Shown here: positions 7,784 to 16,055 of the stretch, one piece after another | Position numbering within the stretch: position 1 is the first letter of the stretch | Layout: each line of letters begins with the position of its first letter | NCBI RefSeq assembly: GCF_050587365.1 | Contig: NZ_JBOBFV010000002.1 | Coordinates: 992,001-1,056,000, forward strand | Direction: 5' to 3' | Source: Plantibacter auratus | GTDB lineage: Bacteria > Actinomycetota > Actinomycetes > Actinomycetales > Microbacteriaceae | DNA length: 64,000 bases | Program-made: the position numbers and the translations under genes | The notes under the pieces: generated by a model | Seen by the model: only the letters and a program-made list of their open reading frames with translations | What the model was told of the DNA's origin: nothing | Databases searched by the model: none

Positions 7784-7805
7784 CCCTTCGACAAGCTCAG
7801 GGACC
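7784..7805. repeat. REP-like intergenic repeat (TTCGACAAGCTCAGGG type)
   Basis: The 22-base stretch contains CTTCGACAAGCTCAGGGACC. I recall this motif as a short interspersed intergenic sequence in many Microbacteriaceae and some other high-GC bacteria. It lies between two parS sites in the parB-trxA gap. Only one copy is present in the window, so the repeat status is from memory and not shown here. Confidence 0.45.
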
Positions 7806-7881
7806 GAGACGGTCGAGATCGCTATGTCTGAACGGAGCTTGTTCGGACTAGCTAATCCCTGATAAGCGACGGTTTCGTAGA

Positions 7882-7897
7882 TGTTTCACGTGAAACT
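7882..7897. promoter_or_regulatory. parS: parS site 8
   Basis: TGTTTCACGTGAAACT has the perfect 14-bp core with one outer-base mismatch. It lies just before the trxA terminator. Confidence 0.93.
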
Positions 7898-7911
7898 CCT
7901 CGACAGCGAAA

Positions 7912-7941
7912 AACCGCCCGGCTCAGATGAGCCGGGCGGTT
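7912..7941 (-). terminator. Terminator of trxB-trxA (and possibly parAB)
   Basis: A perfect 13-bp stem (AACCGCCCGGCTC / GAGCCGGGCGGTT) has a 4-base loop. Read on the minus strand it is followed by a run of five T, so it ends trxA transcription. It may also stop parB messages. Confidence 0.88.
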
Positions 7942-7962
7942 CCGTAGTTCAGAAAGACCTGA

Positions 7963-8283
7963 TCAGGCGAGGAAAGCCGCGAGATCCTTCTCGAGTGCGG
8001 CCTTCGGCTTGGCGCCGATGACGGTCTGCACGACCTCGCCACCCTTGAAGACCTTCATCGCGGGGATGGAGGTGATCTGGTACTTCATGGCCAGGTTCGG
8101 GTTCTCGTCGACGTTCAGCTTGAGAACGGTGATCTTGTCGCTGTTCTCGGAGCCGATCGTGTCGAGGATCGGGCCGACCGCGCGACACGGACCGCACCAG
8201 GCGGCCCAGAAGTCGACGAGGACGGGCTTGTCGCTGTTGATGACCAGTTCGTCGAACGTGGCCTCGGTGACTGCATCTGACAT
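7963..8283 (-). CDS. trxA: Thioredoxin
   Basis: This 106-residue cytoplasmic thioredoxin has the active site WAAWCGPCRAVGP at about residues 25-37 and the conserved cis-proline segment (ITSIPAMKVFKGGE). It reduces protein disulfides using electrons from the adjacent TrxB. It starts 45 bases after the trxB stop, so the two form an operon. A strong terminator follows. Confidence 0.97.
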   Translation of the reverse strand: MSDAVTEATFDELVINSDKPVLVDFWAAWCGPCRAVGPILDTIGSENSDKITVLKLNVDENPNLAMKYQITSIPAMKVFKGGEVVQTVIGAKPKAALEKDLAAFLA

Positions 8284-8328
8284 GAGTGTTCTCCTTCGTG
8301 GTGGCCAGGCCGACAGCCTGGCCGTCGA

Positions 8329-9339
8329 TCAAACGGTGGTGGTGAGCACGGGGTCGGCCGGCTGCGGACGACCGGCCGTCTGTGCTTCGCCGATGGCCGA
8401 CGCTTCCCCAGCAGCCTGCTCGAGGTCTGCGAGGTAGTGCTCCGCGTCGAGGGCGGCGATGGTGCCGCTGCCGGCCGCGGTGATGGCCTGTCGGTACGTG
8501 GGGTCGATGACGTCGCCCGCGGCGAAGACGCCGGGGAGGTTGGTCTTCGACGAGCGGCCCTTGACCGCGATCGTGCCCTCGGGGGCGAGCTCCAGCTGGC
8601 CGTGGATGAGGTGCGTGCGCGGGTCGTTGCCGATCGCGATGAAGAGGCCACCGAGCGGCAGGTGTGTCTCGGTGCCGTCGGTGGTCGAGCGCAGCGTCAC
8701 GCCGTCGACCGCGTCGGCGCCGGTGATGCCGGCGACTTCGCTGTTCCAGATGAACTCGATCTTCTCGTTCGCGAACGCACGGTCCTGCATGATCTTCGAC
8801 GCGCGCAGGGTGTCCTTGCGGTGGATGACGTACACCTTCGACGCGAACCGCGTGAGGAAGGTGGCCTCCTCCATGGCGCTGTCGCCGCCGCCGATGACCG
8901 CGATCGTCTTCTCCTTGAAGAAGAAGCCGTCGCAGGTGGCGCACCAGGACACACCGTGGCCGGAGAGTCGCTCTTCGTCGTGCAGGCCGAGCTTGCGGTA
9001 GGCGGAGCCGGTGGCGAAGATCACGGTGTGGGCCTCGTGCACCTGTCCGTTGCCGAGGGTGACCGTCTTGACGTCGCCGTCGAGCTTGAGCTCGGTGACG
9101 TCGTCGTAGAGGACCTCGGTGCCGAACCGCTCTGCCTGCTCCTGGAGCTTCATCATGAGCTCGGGGCCCTGGATGCCCTCGGGGAAGCCGGGGAAGTTCT
9201 CGATCTCGGTGGTGTTCATGAGCTCGCCGCCGGCCTCGACCGATGACGCGACGAGCAGCGGCTGCAGCGAGGCGCGGGCAGCGTAGATCGCCGCCGTGTA
9301 GCCGGCGGGTCCTGATCCGATGATGATGACCTGACGCAC
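8329..9339 (-). CDS. trxB: Thioredoxin-disulfide reductase
   Basis: This 336-residue FAD/NADPH flavoenzyme has FAD-binding GSGPAGYTAAIYAAR at the N-terminus, redox centre WCATCDGFFF at about 140, NADPH-binding GGGDSAMEEA at about 156, and the C-terminal FAD contact GVFAAGDVIDPTYRQAITAAGSG. The GTG at 9339 is chosen because GAGGAG lies 4 bases upstream and gives VRQVIIIGSG. A longer reading from 9405 is possible but atypical. The last 20-30 residues are a Pro/Ala/Thr-rich extension. Confidence 0.95.
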   Translation of the reverse strand: MRQVIIIGSGPAGYTAAIYAARASLQPLLVASSVEAGGELMNTTEIENFPGFPEGIQGPELMMKLQEQAERFGTEVLYDDVTELKLDGDVKTVTLGNGQVHEAHTVIFATGSAYRKLGLHDEERLSGHGVSWCATCDGFFFKEKTIAVIGGGDSAMEEATFLTRFASKVYVIHRKDTLRASKIMQDRAFANEKIEFIWNSEVAGITGADAVDGVTLRSTTDGTETHLPLGGLFIAIGNDPRTHLIHGQLELAPEGTIAVKGRSSKTNLPGVFAAGDVIDPTYRQAITAAGSGTIAALDAEHYLADLEQAAGEASAIGEAQTAGRPQPADPVLTTTV

Positions 9340-9490
9340 GATGCTCCTCAGTGGTTCGTGGGCTCCCGGACCAGGTGGGTTCCGGGGTTCCGAGTGGTGT
9401 AACACATCCTAACCGGCCGCTATTCCGCTCCCCCCGGGGCCTCGGGCAGCTCTCAGCCGGTGTGCGTGAGGTGGTGTCGACGCGTGGGTG

Positions 9491-11107
9491 TCAGCGCCCG
9501 AACCGGGCGAGGACGGGCGCCAAGGCCGCCTTGAGCTCCGGCGTGCGCAGGAGGGCGAGCACCGCGAGGTACACGGCGGCCATCGCCGCCCCGACGACGG
9601 CCATGGTGACGATGGCGCCGGGGATCGTGGCGGTCGGGAACCCCTCCTCGCTGACACCGCCGAGCAGCAGCAACACGACGACGCCGACCACAGCCGCAGG
9701 CACGGCGGCGGCGATGAACCGGACCAGGCTCAGGACGATACGTCGGCCGTCGAGACCCCCCAGCCGGCGCCGGAGCAGCAGTGCGGCGACCACGGTCTGT
9801 GCGATGCACGCGATCGTGATGGCGAGCGCGACGCCGGCACCCACCAGATGCGGTGGGAGGACCAGGAGCACGATCAGCGCCAGGAGGACGAACAGGAGGG
9901 TCTGGAACAGGGTGAAGAAGAAGGGCGTCTTCGTGTCTCCGAGGGCGTAGAAGGCGCGCTGGAGGACGAAGAGGATGCAGAAGGGCACGAGTCCGATCAC
10001 GAACGCGATGATGATGCCGCCCATCGCCTGCGCCTGTTCGAACGTCTCGGCGAAGACACTGCCGAACGGCACGGCGACCACCATGATGACGGCCGCTGCG
10101 AGCACGATGAGGACGCTCACGACGCGGATGGCCCCGGAAATGTCGGCCTGCAGCCGCGGGATGTCCCGTCCGCGATCGCGTGTGCCCTGCGCGTGCTCGC
10201 TCATCCGCGTGAAATAGGCCGTCGCGATCGAGACGGTGATGATCGAGTGCGGGAGCATGAAGATCAGCCAGGCGTAGTTGAGGATCGCGACCGAGGGTCC
10301 CTGCTTGCTCACGGAAGCGACGATCTGGGTCTCGACGATCCCCGCACCGGTCGTCAGGAGCAGCATGCCGAAGGTCCAGCTGGCGATCCGCCCGGTGGCG
10401 CGGAGGCCGACGCCTCGCCACTGGAAGTCCGGTCGGAAACGCAGTCCGGCCCGACGCCAGAACAGCATGAGGAAGGCAGCCTGGACGACGACGCCGAGGG
10501 TGGCGGAGCCTGCGAGGAGCACCGTTCGACCGTCGGTCCACTCGCTGACCGCGAGGTCGCCGCTGCCGTACAGCGTGATGAAGGCGATCAGCCCGGCGAT
10601 CGCGATGACGTTGTTGAGCACCGGTGCCCAGGTGAACGGTCCGAACATCTTGCGTGCGTTCAAGACCTCCCCGAGGACGGTGTAGAGCGCGTAGAACAGG
10701 ATCTGCGGGAGACACCAGTAGGCGAATGCCGTCGCGAGCGCGAATTGATCAGGCGACAGCGTCGCGGCGACGATGAACACGAACACGGGAGCGAGCAGGG
10801 TGATGAGCGCGGTGGCCCCGCCGATGAAGACGAGGGTGATGGTGACGAGCTTGTTGATGTACGCGTTGCCACCGTCGGCATGGATCCCCGCACGGACGAT
10901 CTGTGGCACGAGCACGGCGCTGAGCACGCCGCCACCGATGATGACGTAGATCGTGTTCGGGAGCTGGTTGGCGATCGCGAAGGTGTCACCGATGACCAGG
11001 ACGCCGATGGCCTGAGCCACGAGGATCGCCTTGACGAAGCCGAGCAGTCGGGAGACGAGGGTTCCCGAGGCGAGGAGCGCGCTCGCCCTGCCGATGCCGT
11101 CAGCCAT
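9491..11107 (-). CDS. murJ: Lipid II flippase MurJ (MviN)
   Basis: This 538-residue polytopic membrane protein has about 14 segments and belongs to the MOP superfamily. It opens MADGIGRASALLASGTLVSRLLGFVK, the conserved MurJ start, and includes LPNTIYVIIGGGVLSAVLVPQIVRAG. MurJ flips lipid-linked peptidoglycan precursor across the membrane. Its ATG lies 8 bases inside the DUF6049 gene, implying coupling, as with Rv3909-Rv3910 of Mycobacterium tuberculosis. The mycobacterial C-terminal pseudokinase extension is absent. Confidence 0.93.
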   Translation of the reverse strand: MADGIGRASALLASGTLVSRLLGFVKAILVAQAIGVLVIGDTFAIANQLPNTIYVIIGGGVLSAVLVPQIVRAGIHADGGNAYINKLVTITLVFIGGATALITLLAPVFVFIVAATLSPDQFALATAFAYWCLPQILFYALYTVLGEVLNARKMFGPFTWAPVLNNVIAIAGLIAFITLYGSGDLAVSEWTDGRTVLLAGSATLGVVVQAAFLMLFWRRAGLRFRPDFQWRGVGLRATGRIASWTFGMLLLTTGAGIVETQIVASVSKQGPSVAILNYAWLIFMLPHSIITVSIATAYFTRMSEHAQGTRDRGRDIPRLQADISGAIRVVSVLIVLAAAVIMVVAVPFGSVFAETFEQAQAMGGIIIAFVIGLVPFCILFVLQRAFYALGDTKTPFFFTLFQTLLFVLLALIVLLVLPPHLVGAGVALAITIACIAQTVVAALLLRRRLGGLDGRRIVLSLVRFIAAAVPAAVVGVVVLLLLGGVSEEGFPTATIPGAIVTMAVVGAAMAAVYLAVLALLRTPELKAALAPVLARFGR

Positions 11108-13439
11108 TCGTCTCCTGTCGTCCGGGTGACGACTCTACCGGGGGCTCACCGCCGGGGGGCTGACCGCTGTCCGGAGCATCTGTGGGGGCGGCGGACGTGG
11201 CACCCGAGCCGCGTCGCTTGGCTCGTCGGCTCACCACCATGCGGACCACACCGCTGACGAACAGTAGGGCGACGAGCAGGGCGAGGACGACGGCACCGAT
11301 GCCCTCCCAGTCGGCGCGGACGTTCACGCCCACGAAGGACTGTTCGCCGATCGCCTGCCCGCTGGTGCTGAAGAGTTGCAGACGGAGGGTGACGTCGCCG
11401 TTGCCGATCTGCGACTGCACGGGGACGAGCACGGTGGCGCGCGAGTCCGCGGCGATCTCCTGCGTCACGGAACCGGAGATGCTCAGTCGACCGTTGCTCG
11501 GCGAGGCCTCCATGACCACGGTGACGGGATAGGGCAGGTCATTGCGCACGGCGAACGGCAGGGACACCTCGCCGCCGACCATGTTGATGCGACTGCTGTC
11601 GGTGACGCGCACCGACGCGAGGACCGTGTCCGTCCGTTCCTGCTGCGCGGTCACCGCCGATCCCCAGTCGCCCTCCGTACGCAGCCAGCCGGCCGCGAGG
11701 CTGGAGAGCAGGGTGGCGCGCTCCCGTCCGGTCAGCAGCTCGGGTTCGTCGAGCACCGAGGAGAAGGCGGTGACGTCCTGTTCCTCGTCGAGGAGGACCT
11801 GCACGTCGGACACGCGTTCGCTGTCGGGTGCCATCGCCCCGAGCGTCGCCGCGGCAGGGGGCTCGGCGAGCGTCGCCGCCAGGGAGGTCTGCGTCGTGGC
11901 CGGCAGGGAGCGGAGCGCGTTCACGGTGTCGGCGAGGGCGGGCAGGGTCGCGTCCACTCCCCGAGGCAGCACGGCGACGACCGTTCCGCCGGACGAACCC
12001 TCGGTGCCGATGGCGGCCGCCCGCGCGTTCACGTCGGCGATGGCGCTCTCGAACGCGGCGTCTGTCGTGGCGGCGGCGGCGTCGCCCAGTGACTCGGCGA
12101 GGCCGTGGTCGGCCAGCAGCGTCTGCGCCGTGCCGACCGCCGTCGAGGCGCGCACGGACTGTCCGGTGTCGGTCGTGTTCGCGGAGTCGAGCAACGTGAC
12201 CGTTCCGCCCGATGCGGCGAAGACGGCGAGATCCGCATCGGTCACCGCGCCTCCCGCCCACACGATGCTGGGGAGCGAGTAACTCCACCTGAGGAGCTCG
12301 TCCATCGTCGGAACGGTCGGCACCGCCTGGCCGGGCGTCTCGGAGGGGCTCGGTGTGGGTGCCGGTTCCTCCGACGGAGTGGCTGCCGCCGATGGTTCGG
12401 AGGACGTGGCCGGTGACGAGCCGGCCTGCGGAGTCGGCTGGACGTCGTCGGGCCCGGTGGTCGGCGACGCGGTCGGGGTGGGCGTCTCGGTCGGCTGCAC
12501 GACGGGGAAGTCGGCGACGTTCAGGGCGAAGGAGAACGAGCTCGGGGTCAGCAGTCGGTCGAGGCCGGCTTCGGCCTGCACGGCGGGTTCGGCGTCGCCG
12601 TACTGGAGCGCGAAGGTCTCGTTCGGAGCGGCCTCGAGGCGGGCGAGCCAGGCGACGGCGCTCTCCGGTGCGCGCGTGCCGAGCGCCCGGATGGAAGCGA
12701 TGATGCGTGGGTCGATCCCGAGCGCGATCTGCTCGCCGAAGAGTGCGTCGAGCTGCGTCGTGAGCGCGCCGTCGTCGGCCGTGAGCTCGGTGAGTTCGTC
12801 CGCATCGAGGAGTCCGCCGTAGCTGAGCGGCACGGTGAGCGGGGCGACGAGCGCGACGGTGGCTGATGTGGGCTGTCCTTGCGCCCGCCAGACGAGCGCC
12901 GTCCGACCTCCGGCCGCCGTGTCGCCCGCGACGTAGCCGGCTGAGACGCCGTAGGAGCCCCACGCGTCGGTGTCGTCGAACCCCAGCGCCGGAGGAGTGA
13001 AGTCGAGCCCGCTGACGACGTACTGCTGCCCGGCGATGAGCTCGGGGATGTCGATCGTCCGCACCACGGTGGTGCCGGAGGGGGTCGCGGCCGCGTCCGC
13101 ACCGGTCGTGTCGAGCCAGGCGTCGAGCGCCGCCGTGCCGGTGATCCGCGCCGTGGTGATCGCCACGGACACGGAGCCGGCGGGGAGATCGGCGTCGGTG
13201 CCGTTCGTGATCGTGATGCCGAACGAGGTGAGGGACGAGGGTTCGACCGCTCCCCCGTCGCTCGGACTCACCTCGACGGACACGAGGCCGTCGGGAGTCG
13301 ATGCCGTGTTCGCGCTCAGCTCGGGCGAGGCGATCGCGCTGGAACCCGTGGACCATCCGCCGGCGGACACCACGGCGAACGACAGCGCGGCTGCTGCGAG
13401 GGCGCTGAGGAGGCGTGGGCGGTGGCGGTGGCGTGTCAT
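11100..13439 (-). CDS. DUF6049 family exported membrane-anchored protein
   Basis: This 779-residue protein has an N-terminal signal peptide (RHRHRPRLLSALAAAALSFAVVSAGG). A large extracellular portion follows, interrupted by a Pro/Thr/Ser/Glu-rich linker at about 305-380 (many PTETPTPTAS and PSEEPAPTPSP units). A C-terminal membrane segment (VVLALLVALLFVSGVVRMVV) and a basic cytoplasmic tail end it. It is the positional and architectural counterpart of Rv3909, always beside murJ, which suggests a cell-envelope role. The function is unknown. The start ATG at 13439 gives the signal peptide; longer readings run into the MFS gene. Confidence 0.85.
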   Translation of the reverse strand: MTRHRHRPRLLSALAAAALSFAVVSAGGWSTGSSAIASPELSANTASTPDGLVSVEVSPSDGGAVEPSSLTSFGITITNGTDADLPAGSVSVAITTARITGTAALDAWLDTTGADAAATPSGTTVVRTIDIPELIAGQQYVVSGLDFTPPALGFDDTDAWGSYGVSAGYVAGDTAAGGRTALVWRAQGQPTSATVALVAPLTVPLSYGGLLDADELTELTADDGALTTQLDALFGEQIALGIDPRIIASIRALGTRAPESAVAWLARLEAAPNETFALQYGDAEPAVQAEAGLDRLLTPSSFSFALNVADFPVVQPTETPTPTASPTTGPDDVQPTPQAGSSPATSSEPSAAATPSEEPAPTPSPSETPGQAVPTVPTMDELLRWSYSLPSIVWAGGAVTDADLAVFAASGGTVTLLDSANTTDTGQSVRASTAVGTAQTLLADHGLAESLGDAAAATTDAAFESAIADVNARAAAIGTEGSSGGTVVAVLPRGVDATLPALADTVNALRSLPATTQTSLAATLAEPPAAATLGAMAPDSERVSDVQVLLDEEQDVTAFSSVLDEPELLTGRERATLLSSLAAGWLRTEGDWGSAVTAQQERTDTVLASVRVTDSSRINMVGGEVSLPFAVRNDLPYPVTVVMEASPSNGRLSISGSVTQEIAADSRATVLVPVQSQIGNGDVTLRLQLFSTSGQAIGEQSFVGVNVRADWEGIGAVVLALLVALLFVSGVVRMVVSRRAKRRGSGATSAAPTDAPDSGQPPGGEPPVESSPGRQETNG

Positions 13440-13449
13440 GGGCGGTGGG

Positions 13450-13474
13450 GACGGTCCGCTCGGGCGGAGCCGTC
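13450..13474. terminator. Possible hairpin after the MFS gene
   Basis: GACGGTCCGC and GCGGAGCCGTC can pair with one bulged base around a TCGG loop. There is no T-run. It lies in the 134-base gap between the MFS stop and the DUF6049 start. Confidence 0.35.
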
Positions 13475-13573
13475 CGGTGACGATTGTACGGGGGCCTCCC
13501 AGTCGAACCTGGATGCTTGTGCGCTGTACGACGCCGATGCGACGTCGGCGGAGGTGTGAGGCGGCCTCGCGTC

Positions 13574-15253
13574 CTACGCCCGCGGGGCCGGGTCGGACGT
13601 CTCGGAGGAGTGCGTCCCGTCCGCTCGTGCTCCGGCTTCGTCCTCTCGGTCCTCCCGGCGCCCGGCGCCGAGCGACAGGGTGGCGAGAAAGCCGACGGCC
13701 AGGAATCCTGCGGCCGCGAACGCCGCGGAGCGGGTGCCGTCCGACAGGGCGATCCTGGCGTCCTCGGCGACCGTCGCGGTCGCCGGGTTCGCGTCGAGCC
13801 CGGCGATGGCGGCGCCCGAGCTGTCGACGACACTCGTCACGAGGGCGTCGCGCTGCGCGGTCGGCACACCGGCGTCCTCGAGTCGTCCGTCGAGGACCGA
13901 CGCCGTGCTCACGAAGAGGATGGTCCCGAGGACGGCGATACCGAGTGCCGAGCCGATCTGCCTCGCCGTGCTCTGCGTCCCGGAGCCCTGGCCGCTCTGC
14001 TCGACGGGCACGTCCTTCAGGACGACGCCCGTCAACTGCGCTGTGGCGAGACCGACGCCGAAGCCGTAGACGAACAGGAACGGCACGATCGCGAACCATT
14101 CGGTCGCCGGCCCGACGACCAGCCCGATGCCCGCGACACCGATGATCTCCGCGACGATGCCGACGCGGACGATCAGGACGGGCGCGACCCGGTTGCCGAA
14201 CGCGCCGGCGAACCCGCTCGCGACGAAGGAACCGATCGCGAGGGCCAGGAGGATCAGACCGGTCTGCAGTGCGCTGTAGCCGAGGACGAACTGGAGCCAG
14301 ATCGGCAGCGAGAGGATGATGCCGAACTCCCCCAGCGAGACGATGAGGGCGGCGATGTTGCCGTTCCGGAACGACGGCAGTGAGAACAGGGAGAACGCGA
14401 TGATCGTGCTGCGCCCCTGGCGCATCCGGTGGCGTCCCCAGAGGACGAACGCGACACCTGCGACGACCGTGACCATGAGGGCCACAGGTACCGGTGAGAG
14501 GCTGAACGGCCAGGTCCAGTCCCCGATGACGAGCGGGGTGTCCGTGAGCCACCACCCGAGACTCCGGCCCTCGATGAGTCCGTAGACGAGGGACGCGCTC
14601 GTCAGGATCGACAGGACGGCGCCGACGGCGTCGATGCGGTCGGTCGCGGGTTCCCGCGACTCCGACACGAACAGGAGGAGTCCGACGATGATGAGGACAC
14701 CGAGCGGCACGTTGATCCCGAACGCCCAGCGCCAGGAGAAGTCGGTGGTGAGCCAGCCGCCGAGGAGCGGACCGACCGCCACCATGCCCCCGATCGTGGA
14801 GCCCCAGACCGCGAAGGCGATCGCACGGTCGCGGCCTCGGAAGGTCGCGTTGATGATGGAGAGGGTCGTCGGCAAGATCATCGCGCCGCCGACGCCCTGG
14901 ATGACCCGGGACAGGATCAGGAGGTCGCCCGTCGGCGCGATGGCGGCGAAGACGGAGGCTCCGCCGAAGACCACGACGCCGATGAGCAGCATGCGACGAC
15001 GGCCGAACCGGTCGGCGAGCGTGCCGAACACGATGAGCAGTGCGGCGAAGACGAGCGTGTAGGACTCCTGGACCCACTGCACCTGGGTCGAGGAGATCCC
15101 GAGGTCGTCGACGATCGACGGGATCGCCACGTTGACGATCGTCGAGTCGACGATGATGAGGGCGACGGCGATGCTGATGACGACGAGGCCGAACCATTTG
15201 CGACGGTCCGACGGCGAGCGCTCAGGCTTCGCGGAAGGCGTGGACTCCGTCAT
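13574..15253 (-). CDS. MFS transporter, DHA2 (14-segment) drug exporter family
   Basis: This 559-residue protein fits the EmrB/QacA proton antiporter family. Segment 1 carries the motif D1-like VDSTIVNVAIPSI, the motif A-like loop is GTLADRFGRRRMLL, motif C-like GVGGAMILPTTLSII follows, and WRWAFGINVPLG ends the first half. About 14 hydrophobic segments are visible, with an external loop between segments 13 and 14. It sits where pcnA and mutT-type genes flank murJ/DUF6049 in mycobacteria, so it marks the edge of the conserved core. The substrate cannot be told from sequence. Confidence 0.88.
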   Translation of the reverse strand: MTESTPSAKPERSPSDRRKWFGLVVISIAVALIIVDSTIVNVAIPSIVDDLGISSTQVQWVQESYTLVFAALLIVFGTLADRFGRRRMLLIGVVVFGGASVFAAIAPTGDLLILSRVIQGVGGAMILPTTLSIINATFRGRDRAIAFAVWGSTIGGMVAVGPLLGGWLTTDFSWRWAFGINVPLGVLIIVGLLLFVSESREPATDRIDAVGAVLSILTSASLVYGLIEGRSLGWWLTDTPLVIGDWTWPFSLSPVPVALMVTVVAGVAFVLWGRHRMRQGRSTIIAFSLFSLPSFRNGNIAALIVSLGEFGIILSLPIWLQFVLGYSALQTGLILLALAIGSFVASGFAGAFGNRVAPVLIVRVGIVAEIIGVAGIGLVVGPATEWFAIVPFLFVYGFGVGLATAQLTGVVLKDVPVEQSGQGSGTQSTARQIGSALGIAVLGTILFVSTASVLDGRLEDAGVPTAQRDALVTSVVDSSGAAIAGLDANPATATVAEDARIALSDGTRSAAFAAAGFLAVGFLATLSLGAGRREDREDEAGARADGTHSSETSDPAPRA

Positions 15254-15329
15254 GCGCGGAAACGATCAGCTGGCTGCATATTCTGATTATGCGCCTTCTC
15301 GAGGCTGATGTCACACGGACATCCGGTGG

Positions 15330-16055
15330 TCAGACGAGGAGCGGCTGAAGCTGGTGCGAGCCGTCGAGCAAGAGGTCCAGGAGTGCGGCGGGGCGCTCGA
15401 TCCGCTCACTGGGTGCCGAGAGCGACAGCCCCGCGACGAGACCGCCGCGGTCGTCCCGGATCGGGACCACGAGGCAACCGTGACCGGGCGTCACCTCACC
15501 CACCTGTCGTGCATACCCGAGTCGTTCGACGTCGCGGATCAACGGCTCGGCCTCCCGGAACGGCCGCTGGACGAGTCCTGACCAGTCGTATCCGCCATGA
15601 GCGAGCTCGTGCAGAAGGAGGCGCCCGATCGCGGAGGTGTCGAGGCGCCTGACGATCCGCTGCTCGTCACTCAACGGGAAGTCGGGATCCGCATCCGCGA
15701 TCCTGATCCGATCGCCCTCGTACCGCACGAGGTGGACGCCTCCTCGTACGCTCGACCGCAATCGTCCGATCACCTCGCGCGCAGCGAGCGGGGGTGGGGC
15801 CGGAGCGACGAGATGGGCGAGCTCGACGACCTTCCGCCCGAGTGCGAATCCGCGCAGGTCGGGCATGCGGACGAGGTATTCGTCCTGGACGAGGAGGTTG
15901 AGGAGTCGGTAGGTGGTCGCCCTCGGCATGTCGAGTCCGGCTGAGACCTCCTGCGCCGTCACACCGGCACCGCATCGCGCGACCTCTTCGAGCACGGTGA
16001 GCGCGCTGTGCACGGCCTTCGGCTGTCGGGCGCGGAGCTCACCCGCGCCGCTCAC
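15330..16055 (-). CDS. IclR family transcriptional regulator
   Basis: This 241-residue regulator has an N-terminal winged helix-turn-helix (SALTVLEEVARCGAGVTAQEVSAGLDMPRATTYRLLNLL) and a C-terminal IclR effector domain (IGRLLLHELA ... GHGCLVVPIRDDRGGLVAGLSLSAP). The GTG at 16055 overlaps the stop of the upstream APC permease (GTGA), so they form one minus-strand operon. It probably controls the divergent amine transport and oxidation genes through the 17627-17656 inverted repeat. Confidence 0.88.
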   Translation of the reverse strand: MSGAGELRARQPKAVHSALTVLEEVARCGAGVTAQEVSAGLDMPRATTYRLLNLLVQDEYLVRMPDLRGFALGRKVVELAHLVAPAPPPLAAREVIGRLRSSVRGGVHLVRYEGDRIRIADADPDFPLSDEQRIVRRLDTSAIGRLLLHELAHGGYDWSGLVQRPFREAEPLIRDVERLGYARQVGEVTPGHGCLVVPIRDDRGGLVAGLSLSAPSERIERPAALLDLLLDGSHQLQPLLV

